Both the position numbers and the translations under genes were made by a program. The notes beneath the pieces were generated by a model. The model was given only the letters and a program-made list of their open reading frames with translations, made no database searches and was not told the DNA's origin. Below, piece after piece: positions 1 to 10,945 of a DNA stretch of 64,000 nt; the stretch's first letter is position 1, and each line of letters starts with the position of its first letter. The DNA is from Anthracocystis setariae. Lineage: Eukaryota > Basidiomycota > Ustilaginomycetes > Ustilaginales > Ustilaginaceae. Location of the stretch: assembly GCA_928724745.1 (NCBI GenBank), contig CAKMXJ010000006.1, positions 310,001 to 374,000 of the forward strand, given 5' to 3'.

Positions 1-14
1 CAGAGATCCCCCGC

Positions 15-746
15 ATGGAATCTGTTGACCACGATGCGCTTGCACCTCCTGCCTTTATCGTGGACAGCGACGATGACGACCCTTGGCCAGATGTGCCCGA
101 GGAGCAACATGTACCAACAGTCCGAGCGCCCCCTGCAGCAAAACAGCTAAGCAAAACACCAGTCATGGCAGCTCGGACTTCATCTGCTATTTCTGCACGG
201 GCTCCAACTGGCAGCATTCGTCCTCCTGTAGCTATCGGTGCCAAAAACTCAGGCGTGACACCGACCGTTGCGGCTCGGACAGCAACCAGTCTCGCCAAAG
301 GACGCACTGTATCGGCTACGGGACCGAGCCAGTCGAGCGTCCGATCAGCAGGCTTGCAGCGGTCGATCGCATCGGCTCCGGGTAATCGAACAGGCACATT
401 GTTGAGCTCTATCAATCGATCTGCAAACGCTGTCCAGGCGTCAACTGCAGGTGTACGATCCACTACTCGTCCTGCCATCGGTGCGAAAAGCGGGTCAGCC
501 AGGCCTGTCAACCAGCAGATTGCTGCACAGGCTCAGCGAGGTGCCTTGCAAGCTGTAAAGCAAGCTGTTCAGCCAGAACCGGTTGCGCAGAAAGCTGCAA
601 CCAAGATCAATCCTCAGCTTGTAGACTTTGTCGATGATGAGCTCGGAAAGCAGACAGCCGCAGCATTGCATCGCATGGACGCTGAGGACGACATGGAGGC
701 TTTTCAGCTCGACCTAGGATCTCTGTCCGACCCAGATGATGCCTAG
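15..746 (+). CDS. 3' end of an unrecognised gene, possibly open beyond the left edge
   Basis: The reading frame is open to the left edge of the window (four codons before the first ATG, no stop), so the true start may lie outside and this may be only a C-terminal part. The visible 243 residues start with an acidic stretch (DSDDDDPWPD), then a long basic, low-complexity Ala/Ser/Thr/Arg/Gly region with repeated RPxxAIGAK-like phrases, and end in an acidic tail (DAEDDMEAF...LSDPDDA). It is probably intrinsically disordered. I recognise no domain. The acidic-basic-acidic layout is seen in several chromatin and cell-cycle regulators, but that is not enough to name it. The composition is typical of a coding region in this genome and the frame ends cleanly at TAG. 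Confidence 0.6.
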   Translation: MESVDHDALAPPAFIVDSDDDDPWPDVPEEQHVPTVRAPPAAKQLSKTPVMAARTSSAISARAPTGSIRPPVAIGAKNSGVTPTVAARTATSLAKGRTVSATGPSQSSVRSAGLQRSIASAPGNRTGTLLSSINRSANAVQASTAGVRSTTRPAIGAKSGSARPVNQQIAAQAQRGALQAVKQAVQPEPVAQKAATKINPQLVDFVDDELGKQTAAALHRMDAEDDMEAFQLDLGSLSDPDDA

Positions 747-1928
747 AATGATTTTCGCATCACCCCCTTCGAGTAGAGCATACAATACCACATCAACTTC
801 GTTTTCAGTAATATCGGCCCATACTATACCTGTCATAACATCATCAGCAGCGCCATCCCTTCTAGCAATGTTGTTCAGTTCTTGCATTTCATAATCCCCC
901 GCCTATACTGATGTTGCGTATGACCAATGAGCCAAGCCTGTGTCATCGACGACCGGATTGATTTGAAGGAGGTTTGCAGCAGTTGGCTGGTTTGACGGCT
1001 TTTGTCGGCAAAGAGCCATATTGTTAGGGCGACGGATGCTACGGTGAGTAGTTGTGTAGAAAAATGCAGATCGCATTTGAAAGTGGCAGCTGAACCGCGA
1101 TCCGCCCTTTGAACGCGAATGACAATCCTCGAAAAAAGGACGAGGCACGCTAGTGTAGTGCAGTGTGAGGCACGCACGTAGTGTATATACAGTACTTTGA
1201 TAGAGGGTCTGAGCGTGCGTTTTTTCTTTTGCGGGAAACGGATGCATGTGTGCGTGGATGGGTGACTGGCTGGTTGGCTCAAGACGAGCCGTGCACGCCT
1301 GCGTGTTTTGCGCTCGAGCGAGCGATGGCCAAGCAAAGCTCAGATTTCGCCGACACGAAACACACACACACACACAGACTCGACACAGCACAGCACAGCA
1401 CAGCACAGCTCAATATAGAGTGCCAGGCTGCTTTGCAGTTTCGTCACTCGGCACACACACAGCTGCAACGCAACAACTCTAACTCAATCAGAACCAACTC
1501 GCATCCATCGCAGCTTGGTTTCGTATTCCACCTCCCTCTTCTCTTCACATCTCTCCCTCAGTCCAAACGCCTGCTGATAGCATCACCTCACGACCTATCG
1601 TCCGCCATCTCGTGTGCTGTGCTGTGTGCGCATTTCTTCACTTGCACGCGGCCACTTTCAGCACCTGCAACGGCCTCCGCATTCGCCCAAGCTAGCTCGG
1701 AATCGTTACACCAGCGGTGCACTTCCTTCGAATCTCGATCCATACAGTCATCCTTCTCCCTCGCTCTTCACGGATGACGTTCAGCCTCGACGCTTTTACT
1801 TGGTTCTGAATTGCCTGCGGGCTACAGCTCTAATCTCCTATCGCTGCGTTGGCTGATCAGCCATTGACGATTCAAGTCTCGACAATCACCTCCTGTGCAG
1901 AACCCGCTTCCCGGACGCTTACGCCATC
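747..1928. other. intergenic region and probable long 5' leader of the YAK1-like gene
   Basis: This 1.2-kb stretch has no ORF that looks like protein. It holds short simple repeats: a CA run near 1360-1377, a CAGCA run near 1386-1408 and several CT-rich pyrimidine tracts between 1520 and 1780. Such tracts are common upstream of fungal start codons. One copy of the TACAGTAC motif found across the window lies near 1188. Several short upstream ATG frames are present but are compositionally simple. Confidence 0.5.
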
Positions 1929-4900
1929 ATGTCGAGACATTCGGGTGCCTTCTTTGGCGACGATGTTAGCTCGCTACCGCTTCACAACGATCCGCACGTC
2001 GGCATCAACATGTCCGGTCTAGATGCGCTCGGCGGCCAGCATCCCAACATGCCTTCCAATGCCGCTTACCCTCCAAGCCCCTCCTCGATGCGTTCCCCGC
2101 ACTCTTCCCATGGCCATACATCCTCATCGTCAAAGTACATCCATAGTCCTACTTCGGCAGCCAACCCGAATTCGTATAGATCGCCACGGATACATGAGTC
2201 TCCTGCTGCTTCCTTCGGTCTAGCCGACTCCACAGGCGCCGACCGCTACTCTTTCGACAATCAGCAGTCAGCATATCGCAACGATGGTCTCGGTCGATCG
2301 CTTTCCATGGGTCACAACTCTCAGCCTAGCCAGTCTAGATCTGCTTCCAACGCCGCTTCCTCAGGTTCCTCCATGTACCTCTCTCCGCAAAGCGGTGCGG
2401 CACAAGCCATGGGCTCGCATTCTTCTTCTGGTCACGCCAACAACGCCGGCGGTGGATCCAGTTCCAGCGCCTATCTCTCCTCCCTTTCGTCCACCGGAAT
2501 GCGACACAGCAGCTTCATCAGTGGCGCCGCAGGCGGCTCTTCAGTTGCGTCACCACAAACTTCCTATAGTGGTTTGCCCCCATTATCGTCCGGCTCCCAC
2601 CCTGCCAGCTTGCTGCCAGCTCCACAGATGCTGTCCAGCGCTTACAGCAACCCAAGCAGTCGTCGTTCTTCCAACGCCATGGACACCTCTGCCTCGGGCT
2701 CATCAATACGAGATTCCGCTCCCACCAATCCGTACACTCCAAACACCTCTCATTCGAGTCGCTTCGCTACCAACAACACATCAGCTGCAGCTAGGTCAAG
2801 CAGCCATGACAGCACTGGCGCCAACTTGATGGATGTCAACTCGCCGCGCGAACCTCCTCGCTCCCCTCAGCACCCCCACCAGCTCTCCCAGCAGTATATC
2901 AGCTCTTCATCTGGACTAGGCGATCTTTCCGACTCGTTACCGTATGCTTACCAGTCCGGACACGCTCAGCAGGGTGCGCTACCATCTTCCGGCCAGTACC
3001 TCAAAATGCAATCTGGCTCGGCACAGACCGGGTTGTGGCCCTCGGCGGGCGGCGCCTCAGGTCGAAGCAGCATGATCCTAGACTCGTCCTCACGCGATAG
3101 GCCGGGCGACAGTACGGCTCGCAACTCCGCCATCTACAGCGACAGCACGTCGTTCGGACAACACGGTCTTGGCATCGGCCCATCCGGCTCCATGATCACA
3201 GCTTCTGACAACTCAAGAACGAGCTCTAGCAGGCACAATGCGATCTCATCAGGTCGATCGTCGCGTCGCCACGAAGGTTTCCGCCGAGTGCACAACTTTG
3301 ATGACCTACGTCCCGTCATCGACAAGAGCACCGCCGCTGCCTCGGGCGCCGCCGCTGTGTCGGATGGCAAAGCGGCCACAGCAGCAGCCATTGCGACCAC
3401 CCGACGTGCCGATCCCGCCGGTGGCTTTGTAAGTCCGCTCAAGGCTTTGACCGCGTACCTGCATCACACGTATCACCTCGTCAATCCGGCTTTCTTCTAT
3501 GAGCTCAGCTTCAATCCAAGACGAGTGCTCACCAAACCGAGTAAGGCGGTACAGAACGACGGCAGGGACAACGAAGAGAGCGATTACATCCTCTATGTCA
3601 ATGACTGGCTCGGCACTGAGGAGGGCCACAAATACCTTATCCTCGACATTCTTGGTCAAGGTACATTCGGGCAAGTGGTCAAATGCCAAGACATGACAAC
3701 GCACGAGATTGTGGCGGTCAAGGTGATCAAGAACAAGCCCGCCTACTTCAACCAAAGTATGATGGAAGTCACGGTGCTCGAGATGCTCAATGGCAACTGG
3801 GATCCCAACGACGAGCATCACATCCTGCGGCTAAAAGATACCTTTATCCACGCAAAGCACTTGTGTCTGGTGCTGGAGCTACTCTCGTCCAACCTGTACG
3901 AGCTGATCAAGCAGAACTCGTTCCAGGGTCTCAGCACCAGTCTGGTCAGGGTGTTCACTGCGCAGCTGCTCGATGCGCTCACGGTGCTTAACGAGGCTCG
4001 GTTGATCCATTGCGATCTCAAGCCGGAGAACATCTTGCTCAAGACGCTGCAGACACCTTCGATCAAGCTCGTCGATTTTGGATCGGCCTGTCACGAAAAG
4101 CAGACCGTCTATACCTACATCCAGTCGAGATTCTATCGTTCGCCCGAGGTTTTGTTGGGTCTGCCCTACAATTCGGCCATCGACATGTGGTCACTGGGCT
4201 GTATTGCGGTCGAGCTGTTCCTCGGACTGCCGTTGTTCCCGGGGACGAGCGAATACAATCAAATCTGTCGAATTGTCGAAATGCTCGGACTGCCGCCGCA
4301 GTGGATGCTGGACAATGGCAAGCAGACACAGGAGTTCTTCAGCGTCTTTACGGATGAATTCGGTCGCAAGAGCTACCGGCTCAAATCGATCGAGCAGTAC
4401 TCGAAAGAGCACAACGTGCAGGAGCAACCCTCCAAAAAGTACTTTAAGGCTACGACGTTGCCGGATATTGTCAAGACGTATCCGATGTCGAGGAAGAGTG
4501 GCAAGTCGGCGGATGTGCAGAAGGAGATGGCGAACCGCAGCAGCTTTATCGACTTTGTCACCGGGCTTTTGAACATGAATCCACACGAGCGGTGGACACC
4601 GCAGCAGGCTAAGCTGCATCCGTTTATCACGGGCGAGAAGTTCACCAAGCCGTTCCGACCGCCGCTGATCCCCACGGCGGCCGCCTCGACCACTGCGTCG
4701 TCTTCGTCGTCCAAGACCAAGGGTTCGACCTCGGATGCGTCCAAGCATCCGTACGGCGGACTGGTGGCTACGCAGAGCTCATCGCGTCCGAGCAACAAAT
4801 TCCAAGATGCGGCGGCGTACAATCAGCATCTGGTGCAGCAGCAGGCGTATCACTCGGCGGCGGCGAGACAGCAGGCTCAGCCGATGCTCAACAACCCGTA

Positions 4901-4982
4901 CGCGCGCGAAGAAGAAGCCAAGGCACAGGCGAAAGCGGCTCAATTGGCGCAGATGCAACAGCCACAGCAACAACAACAACAA

Positions 4983-5018
<36 letters not shown>

Positions 5019-5894
5019 TACAACTCGCGACACTCGATGGCCGTTCCACCGTCGGCGTATTATGGTGGCGATTCACAGACGTCCGGTGATTCGGGTGCGA
5101 GGAGGGGATCTGAGAATCGATTGAGTATGATTCCGCCGCAGCTGGCCAAGATGGGATTGGAGAAGGGGATGATGGGGAGTGGAGGTGGTGGGGCGGGGCA
5201 GATGACGTCGATGGTGAATCGGGATGATCCGCTGCGGGAGTGGGAGAGGCGGCAGAATGGGTTGGCGCCGTCGTCTTCGCAGCAGAGTAGTAGTGCTAAG
5301 AAGCGGCAGAGCCATGGGTATCAGCAGTTGGATCTGTTGCATCAGCAGGCGGAAATGGGAGGTGCGGATTGGGGAGGTAGCAGTGGTGGGCAGGCGTGGG
5401 ATACGAATATGCTGGGCAAGAGTGCGGGTGGAGGAGGAGGGGTTAGCTTTTCGGTGGTGGTGGATGGGAGTGGTCAGAGAAAGGATGCGATTGCGGCTCC
5501 ACCGCAGGCGTATTCGAGTGGTGGAGGGAGTGCAGGCGCAGGAGGAGGAGGTGGAGGTGGGAATGGGTTGGGAATGGGGAGGTATCCGACTTCTCCCGGG
5601 TATGGGGTGAATGGGGGCGGTACGAGGATGGCGAATAGCGGTTCGAATAGCGGTGCAGGTGGTGGTAATGCGTCCACGTTGCCGTTTGATATTTACGATG
5701 CTGGCATGTCCAATTTGCTGCCACCCTCGCTCACGCCGGTGCGCATTCAGGATCAACATGCCCAACAACAACAACAACAACAGCAGCAGCAGCAGCAGCA
5801 GTATTTGCAACAGCAGTACGCCGCCGCCGCCGCAGCAGCAGCACAGCAGACGAGGCGAGACCCAGGTGGTGCGGGGGGGTTTAGTGGATTGTAG
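1929..5894 (+). CDS. YAK1: Yak1-type DYRK family protein kinase
   Basis: A 1,321-residue serine/threonine kinase of the DYRK/Yak1 group. Family knowledge: Yak1 acts downstream of PKA/TOR signalling in growth arrest and stress, and autophosphorylates on an activation-loop tyrosine. The N-terminal ~500 residues are Ser/His/Pro-rich and likely disordered. The kinase domain spans about residues 565-900: Gly loop GQGTFG, catalytic lysine K598 (AVKVIK), HCDLKPEN with D696, and D716 in the DFGSAC variant. The activation segment YTYIQSRFYRSPEVL contains the YxY-type tyrosines diagnostic of DYRKs. The C-terminal tail has two polyglutamine runs (near residues 1010-1030 and 1278-1295), Gly-rich spacers and a poly-Ala run. 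Polyglutamine next to the kinase is also seen in yeast Yak1. The start is the first in-frame ATG after a long pyrimidine-rich leader. The ORF has no intron. The subfamily assignment is secure; the physiological role is inferred. Confidence 0.95.
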
Positions 5895-5944
5895 CTTTAT
5901 TGTGCGGGGGGTTTGCAATATCTTATTTACTTGGGTATTACAAG

Positions 5945-6577
5945 TTAAGTTTGGTGTGATTGTGCGAGGACGGAGGCGCAGATGGTGCGGAGAGTTTTTT
6001 CGAGGGTGAGGAGGGTGGTGGTATCATGTGAGGAGAGGGATTGGGAGTGGTTGGACGGGTGCGGCGAGAGCGAGGTGGGGAGGTTGAGGGAGAGGATGAG
6101 TTGCGGGAGCGAGAGTTTGAGCGTGAGACGTTTGGCCATGGATGTGGCTAGCGAGGTTGTCGATGTGGTCGGGGTGATGTTGGTTGCTTGCGGTGGGTGG
6201 TGGTGGTGGTGGTGGTGGTGCGGGTTGGAGATGGAGAGGGCCAAGTCTGAGGTGAGCGAGGTGGTGGAGGTGGTGGTGGTGGAGGTGGTGGAGGTGGTTC
6301 GGTTGGCTGCGGCGAGCGCTGCTGCGAGGTCAGCGTCGATTTCAGATGATGTGGGGGAGGAGGAGGAGGAGGAGGAGGGGGAGGGGGGGAGGAGAGTGTG
6401 CGCAGTGGTGGAGGAGATGGATGTACAGTGCACGAACAGGCTGTTCGAGGTAGCGGTGGAGAGATGGACGATCTGGGCGAGGAAGTAAGGGTGTTGCGGA
6501 TGCGGTACGGCTATGATGTGGTTTGTGATGCTTGGTGCTGAGAAAGGTGGAGATGGAGATGGTGTTGGGCTGGCCAT
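5945..6577 (-). CDS. PSMG4/Pba4-like proteasome assembly chaperone
   Basis: A predicted 210-residue protein. Three short blocks resemble the PSMG4 (PAC4) family of 20S proteasome assembly chaperones: an N-terminal strand region with SLFVHCTS, a central DLALSISN block, and a C-terminal block TSLATSMAKRLTLKLSLPQL. The family partners with PAC3/Pba3 to guide alpha-ring formation in the cytosol or nucleus. The copy here is longer than the human protein (~120 residues) because of inserted Ser/Thr/Pro and an eight-histidine run between the blocks. The ATG at 6577 is used because the frame upstream lacks another ATG. It converges with the kinase gene, with 50 bp between their stop codons, and diverges from the uS9m gene. 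The match is by pattern recognition, so the assignment is moderate. Confidence 0.6.
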   Translation of the reverse strand: MASPTPSPSPPFSAPSITNHIIAVPHPQHPYFLAQIVHLSTATSNSLFVHCTSISSTTAHTLLPPSPSSSSSSSPTSSEIDADLAAALAAANRTTSTTSTTTTSTTSLTSDLALSISNPHHHHHHHHPPQATNITPTTSTTSLATSMAKRLTLKLSLPQLILSLNLPTSLSPHPSNHSQSLSSHDTTTLLTLEKTLRTICASVLAQSHQT

Positions 6578-6825
6578 GGTGCAAAGTGTGGATTGTTGGA
6601 TGGGATCGTTGGAGGGATCAGGCAAGGGTCGTAAGGATGGTGTTGGTTGGACTGTGCATGGCGTGTTGAGAATAACAGCGACGCCTCATCCGCTCCGCTC
6701 CACTCCACACTGCCTAATTTCGAGAAAAAGAAAAAATTCATGTTAGGTTGTACTTTTCTAAGCCAAGAATTCGGATTTTCTCAAAAAATAAAAAAAAAAA
6801 AAAAAAAAATGTGACTGCCCCATTA

Positions 6826-6833
6826 TCACGTGA
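6826..6833. promoter_or_regulatory. TCACGTGA E-box in a divergent promoter
   Basis: The palindrome TCACGTGA sits between the PSMG4-like gene (start 6577, minus) and the uS9m gene (start 6991, plus), just after an A-tract at about 6789-6809. In ascomycete yeasts this sequence is the Cbf1-type bHLH site and is found upstream of respiratory and mitochondrial ribosomal genes. A comparable role here is inference from position and sequence only. Confidence 0.35.
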
Positions 6834-6990
6834 CACTGGCAAGGAAGAAAGCGGTCCTCTCTTTTTCGCTGCAGTCGATCATCCTAACATGCCCATTCGG
6901 ATCACTACCACAACCATCACCACTACTCAACCACTCCTTGGCTCTGCAACTGCATTGTGTCATCGGCTGCAGCTGCTGCAACCAATTGCG

Positions 6991-8064
6991 ATGGCTTGTT
7001 TGACCCGTTCGTTGGCTTCGAGCCTCCGAACACTCAGCCTCACCACTCCCACCACCTCCAGCGCTACGGTTGCTACCATTCGTTTCGCATCAACATCCAC
7101 GGACTCTACATCATCGTCTTCATCGGACGCCTACATTCGCAGTCGCATGCCTCGATTGCCCCCCGTAGCACCGCTGCCTTCTCGTGTCAAGCCCACCAGC
7201 CCAGCATACTACACCGGTCGACCCGTGTACATCGACACGCTACTCTTGCTCGAAGAACTCGTACGCCAAACCAAACGAGCGCTGGAACAATCGCATCTCC
7301 TGGCGCCCAATTCGAGTCCGCCCACGCTCGCCTCGGCCAAGGGTAACCTTTGGCTATCCGTCGACGAGTTGCAGGCGATGCTCGGCGTGAATCTGAAAGC
7401 GGCCCAGTTTCGACAGATCGTGTCGCGCTTGGGACTGTTGAGTCGATATGCTGGGTTGGTTGCGCAGTACGAGGCTCAAGTGGGAGCGGACGAGCTGGTG
7501 AACAAGTACCACGAGACGTTGGAGAAGTTTATGAACGAGAAAGCTAAGAATAACAACTTGCTTGCTGAGAAGGATACGGACCAGACGTTGTGGGAGTCGT
7601 CGAACAAGAAGGTGGATGGAAAGGGGAGGGCGTATTCGATGGGACGACGAAAGGAGTCTTCGGCGCAAGTATGGATCATTCGAGTCAAGGACAAGAGCGA
7701 AGAAGTCGGTCAGGTTTTGGTTAACAACCAACCGTTGGCTGAATACTTCAGCCGTACCGTGGAGAGGGAAGCTGTTACGTGGCCGTTGAAACTTACGTCG
7801 ACTCTGGGCGCGTACAATGTGTTTGCAGTTTGTCGCGGTGGCGGCAAGTCTGGACAGGCAGGTGCTATCGCTCATGCGCTCGCCAACGCCATCGTAGCTG
7901 AGACAGCCCACGATCTTGACATGAGTAAGGGGATCGAGTTGAAGAAGTATGTCAAGGGTCTTCTCGCCAAGGACGGCGTACTCAAGAGAGATCCCAGGAT
8001 GGTGGAGAGGAAGAAGACCGGTTTGGCAAAGTCGAGGAAGGCGTACACCTGGGTCAAGCGTTAA
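6991..8064 (+). CDS. MRPS9: mitochondrial small-subunit ribosomal protein uS9m
   Basis: A component of the mitochondrial 37S/28S small ribosomal subunit. The C-terminal ~130 residues are a complete uS9 fold: GRRKESSAQV, then NNQPLAEYF, the GGGKSGQAGAIAHALA turn, LLAKDGVLKRDPRMVERKK, and the basic end KSRKAYTWVKR that reaches the decoding centre in S9 proteins. The ~200 residues before it are a fungal mitochondrial extension. The chosen ATG (6991) begins MACLTRSLASSLRTLSL, rich in Arg/Ser/Leu without acids and running to RFAS, which is a typical matrix-targeting presequence. An in-frame ATG at 6889 would add 34 residues and cannot be excluded. An in-frame ATG at 6748 precedes an A-tract and is unlikely. 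No intron is visible. Confidence 0.92.
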   Translation: MACLTRSLASSLRTLSLTTPTTSSATVATIRFASTSTDSTSSSSSDAYIRSRMPRLPPVAPLPSRVKPTSPAYYTGRPVYIDTLLLLEELVRQTKRALEQSHLLAPNSSPPTLASAKGNLWLSVDELQAMLGVNLKAAQFRQIVSRLGLLSRYAGLVAQYEAQVGADELVNKYHETLEKFMNEKAKNNNLLAEKDTDQTLWESSNKKVDGKGRAYSMGRRKESSAQVWIIRVKDKSEEVGQVLVNNQPLAEYFSRTVEREAVTWPLKLTSTLGAYNVFAVCRGGGKSGQAGAIAHALANAIVAETAHDLDMSKGIELKKYVKGLLAKDGVLKRDPRMVERKKTGLAKSRKAYTWVKR

Positions 8065-8094
8065 TCCCATCCCCAATCATCACCATTCCTCCCC

Positions 8095-8097
<3 letters not shown>

Positions 8098-8166
<69 letters not shown>
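8098..8166. repeat. (CT)n microsatellite
   Basis: An uninterrupted 69-bp CT dinucleotide run lies 33 bp after the uS9m stop codon. It falls in the presumed 3' UTR or intergenic DNA. Confidence 0.97.
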
Positions 8167-8168
<2 letters not shown>

Positions 8169-8983
8169 GTTGCGCACTCCACCACCCGAATTATTTTTTT
8201 TCTTCTCAAGATCAGCCACTCACAGTTCTGCGTACCCGTCTGTGAGAGTGACAAACGCGATAGCAGACACGACTCCGCCACGGCTATTATTTCTCTTGTA
8301 TACTGCGCCTTGACTTAGCTATGTGAACGCTACCCAATGGTCTCGTTTGATACCTCGAGCATCATCAAGTGGGGCTGCTCATATCCAAACCTCACGGAGT
8401 TCCAAGCTAAATAGACATGCATCTATCTGACACGCTCGTTTCGCGCACAGATCCTCCCGAACGAGAGTAGCGTCAGTACGCTCCAAAAAAAATCCATCTT
8501 ACCCAGCTGACTCGCGAGCTGGACTTGGTATGGCATAGCTTTGTAGCGCTTGCTTTAGGCCGGGACGCTTCGGTTTTGCCTGCGTGCCGGGGAGCGATCT
8601 GGATGGGATTTTGCCCTCCCCACGAAGGTAAGCAGCCCCGGTGGGACTTGATCGCGCGAAAAATAGCAGTCAGTCCGACGGTTGGATTTCTCAACCTCTT
8701 TTTTTTTTTTTTTTTTCTGTACCCCAAAGAGGGGATTTCGCCGCAGACAGCCGAGACGCAGATACAGTAGGGTGGGTGGGTTTGGTCGCGGCCAACGGGC
8801 ACCAACTGAGCTTGTCAGTGTGGCGCGCCCCGTTCGGCACAAGCTGTTCCGCCGGTTCCAGTAGTCAGTCAAGTACCGCATAATCGGAAGCAGAGCGTTC
8901 CATTGGCATCGCCTAACATTACTCGTACAGATAAGAGCATCATCAGCCCATATCGCAACGACCACTGACAAACACAACAGAGC
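8167..8983. other. intergenic region upstream of the S33-type hydrolase
   Basis: There is no supportable gene here. The stretch contains a T-tract of about 17 at 8699-8716 and otherwise ordinary mixed sequence. It probably holds the uS9m terminator and the hydrolase promoter. Confidence 0.4.
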
Positions 8984-10945
8984 ATGGTGTTGGGCTCACC
9001 AAATCCCATCCGCGCTGTAATCATGGTGGAAGCATCTCCAACGGCAAAGCTGCATGACAAATTGCCACTGGCGCGCTTACCGTCTTGGCAACCACGTCAA
9101 GGTAGGCCGCTGTCTTATAAGCTCAAGCTGGTTCTTGCTGTTCTGATCGCAATTACATGGACCTACTTCGATATCATCGCCCATCGCATTCGCAAGCACA
9201 GACCTACTACTCACCCGGATCGTCACGGATGGCCAACCTTCCCTCGCGCACACGATCCGTTTCACTTCCTCCCTTGCACCAACCACACGCTTCCACCCCC
9301 CCTCTCGGACCCACATCCGCTCGAGACCTGGGAGCGGCTCTACCAGCCCGACCCCACCCAATGGCGTCGCGGGACTACCAACCGTCAAGCACTCTACCTC
9401 TGTGGCTGGCTGGATGTGCCGCTCGACTACACCAACGTCTCGGATGCGCGGATCGCTCGGCTTGCCATCGCTCGGTTCCAGCTTTACCCGCTCGCGTCGA
9501 ACCGCACGCTCGTCATCCAGCCGGGCGGTCCTGGTGGTTCCGGCACGCAGTCAGTCCTACTCGAAGGCGAAACGCTCTCGAACGAAGCGTCGAATGCAAC
9601 GTTGGATGTGCTTGGTTGGGATCCTCGAGGTGTGCCCGCTACTCAACCGTCGATCTCGTGCTTTCCGAACGATGCGCATCGCGATCGGTGGAAGATGATC
9701 ACCACACGCTCGTATAGGGAGGCGAATGCGCGACAGAACATGCTCGTCGCAGACGCCATGAATCAAGCCGTGCTCAGCGCTTGCCACGCCAAGTACGCCG
9801 ATGTTGGCGCCATGCTCACGACAACGTTTGTGGCGCGCGATCTCGAGCAGATCCGCAACGCGATCGGAGAGGAGAAGTTGAGTGGGTACTTTGTCAGTTA
9901 TGGGACCGAGATCGGACAGGTGTATGCAAATATGTTTCCCAACAATGTTGGTAGGCTTGTCCTCGATGGGATCGTGTACGAGCGGAAGAGCAGGCAGATG
10001 GCAGGACTGGCGTCGGGAATGCTCGACAACGTTACAGATACGTTCCACGATGGCTTGCTCGGCGAGTGCGTAGATGCAGGCCCAGAACGTTGCGATCTGG
10101 CCAAGGCTGTACAGGACGGAGGCGCGTTGCCCTCCAAGCAGGATCTTGTCAATACGATGCAGAGGCTGTTCGACGAACTGCTGGAACGGCCTATGGCAGG
10201 GTATACGGAGAACTCGGGTCCTGTGATCATCACGTACTCTCAGATCGTCACGCTACTCCACCTGGCGCTGTACCAGCCGCTGAGTTGGGACGCCGTCGCC
10301 TCTGCGCTGTACGAGCTGCTTCGTGGCGATCCCATGCGGATCTCGCAACTCCTGGATGCAAGGATATGGGAGTACCATCCGTCCAAACCGGCGGAGGAGC
10401 ACGCAGAATTGGAGATGATCCTGCTAGTCGTTTGTTCTGACCAATACGACAGCGCTCTACCTGATGGCTATGATGTGGCTACGAATGGCGAGCAGTGGTA
10501 TCTTGACCTATGGAAGCGGATGACGGATCAGGCAGTGGTCGGCGCCGATCGCGATTTCCTCTTGATGCTCGCGTGTCGTCATTGGAACTCGACCTTTGTC
10601 GCACCCAAGCAAGTGTATAGGGGAGATCTAAACCATACTTTGTCCAATCCGCTACTGCTGATTGGAACAACGTACGATCCCGCCACACCGCTGCGAAATG
10701 CCCAACTGCTGAGCGAAGAGATGGGCGACAATGCCAAACTCATCGTGCATCACGGTTACGGTCATTTATCGGATGATAAGAGTCGGTGTACCAGGGAAAA
10801 GATCCGAGCGTATCTGATGAATGGCGTTCTACCTGAAGACAAGGAGACGCATTGCTTTGCTGATGAGAAGCCGTATCGGTATTCAAAGGCCGTGCGTTCG
10901 CAAGCTAAGATGTCAACTCAACGATGGCTGCATTCGAAAACGTAG
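8984..10945 (+). CDS. membrane-anchored alpha/beta hydrolase, S33/TAP-like peptidase family
   Basis: A 653-residue alpha/beta hydrolase resembling tripeptidyl-aminopeptidase (Streptomyces TAP, MEROPS S33) and its fungal relatives. A hydrophobic segment at about residues 43-60 (LVLAVLIAITWTYFDII) after a short basic N-terminus predicts a type II signal anchor, with the enzyme in the secretory lumen or outside. The oxyanion-hole motif QPGGPGGSG follows NRTLVI. The nucleophile is probably S305 in YFVSYGTEIG. The acid is probably D565 in TTYDPATP, and the base H594 in HHGYGHLSDD, within a TAP-like C-terminal domain. One oddity: the position two before the serine is Phe, so the elbow reads F-V-S-Y-G instead of G-x-S-x-G. 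Several NxS/T sequons are present. Family knowledge gives exopeptidase or proline-iminopeptidase-like activity; the substrate cannot be predicted. No intron is seen. Confidence 0.82.
   Translation: MVLGSPNPIRAVIMVEASPTAKLHDKLPLARLPSWQPRQGRPLSYKLKLVLAVLIAITWTYFDIIAHRIRKHRPTTHPDRHGWPTFPRAHDPFHFLPCTNHTLPPPLSDPHPLETWERLYQPDPTQWRRGTTNRQALYLCGWLDVPLDYTNVSDARIARLAIARFQLYPLASNRTLVIQPGGPGGSGTQSVLLEGETLSNEASNATLDVLGWDPRGVPATQPSISCFPNDAHRDRWKMITTRSYREANARQNMLVADAMNQAVLSACHAKYADVGAMLTTTFVARDLEQIRNAIGEEKLSGYFVSYGTEIGQVYANMFPNNVGRLVLDGIVYERKSRQMAGLASGMLDNVTDTFHDGLLGECVDAGPERCDLAKAVQDGGALPSKQDLVNTMQRLFDELLERPMAGYTENSGPVIITYSQIVTLLHLALYQPLSWDAVASALYELLRGDPMRISQLLDARIWEYHPSKPAEEHAELEMILLVVCSDQYDSALPDGYDVATNGEQWYLDLWKRMTDQAVVGADRDFLLMLACRHWNSTFVAPKQVYRGDLNHTLSNPLLLIGTTYDPATPLRNAQLLSEEMGDNAKLIVHHGYGHLSDDKSRCTREKIRAYLMNGVLPEDKETHCFADEKPYRYSKAVRSQAKMSTQRWLHSKT

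Noticed and set aside
5073..5918. 281-codon frame antisense to the end of the kinase gene
   Set aside because: A shadow of the Gln/Gly-repeat region of the kinase; Leu and Ile/Thr runs reflect polyglutamine codons on the other strand.
8098..8166. Regular spaced repeats considered as a CRISPR-like array, along with other microsatellites
   Set aside because: Simple dinucleotide slippage products without spacers; the genome is eukaryotic.
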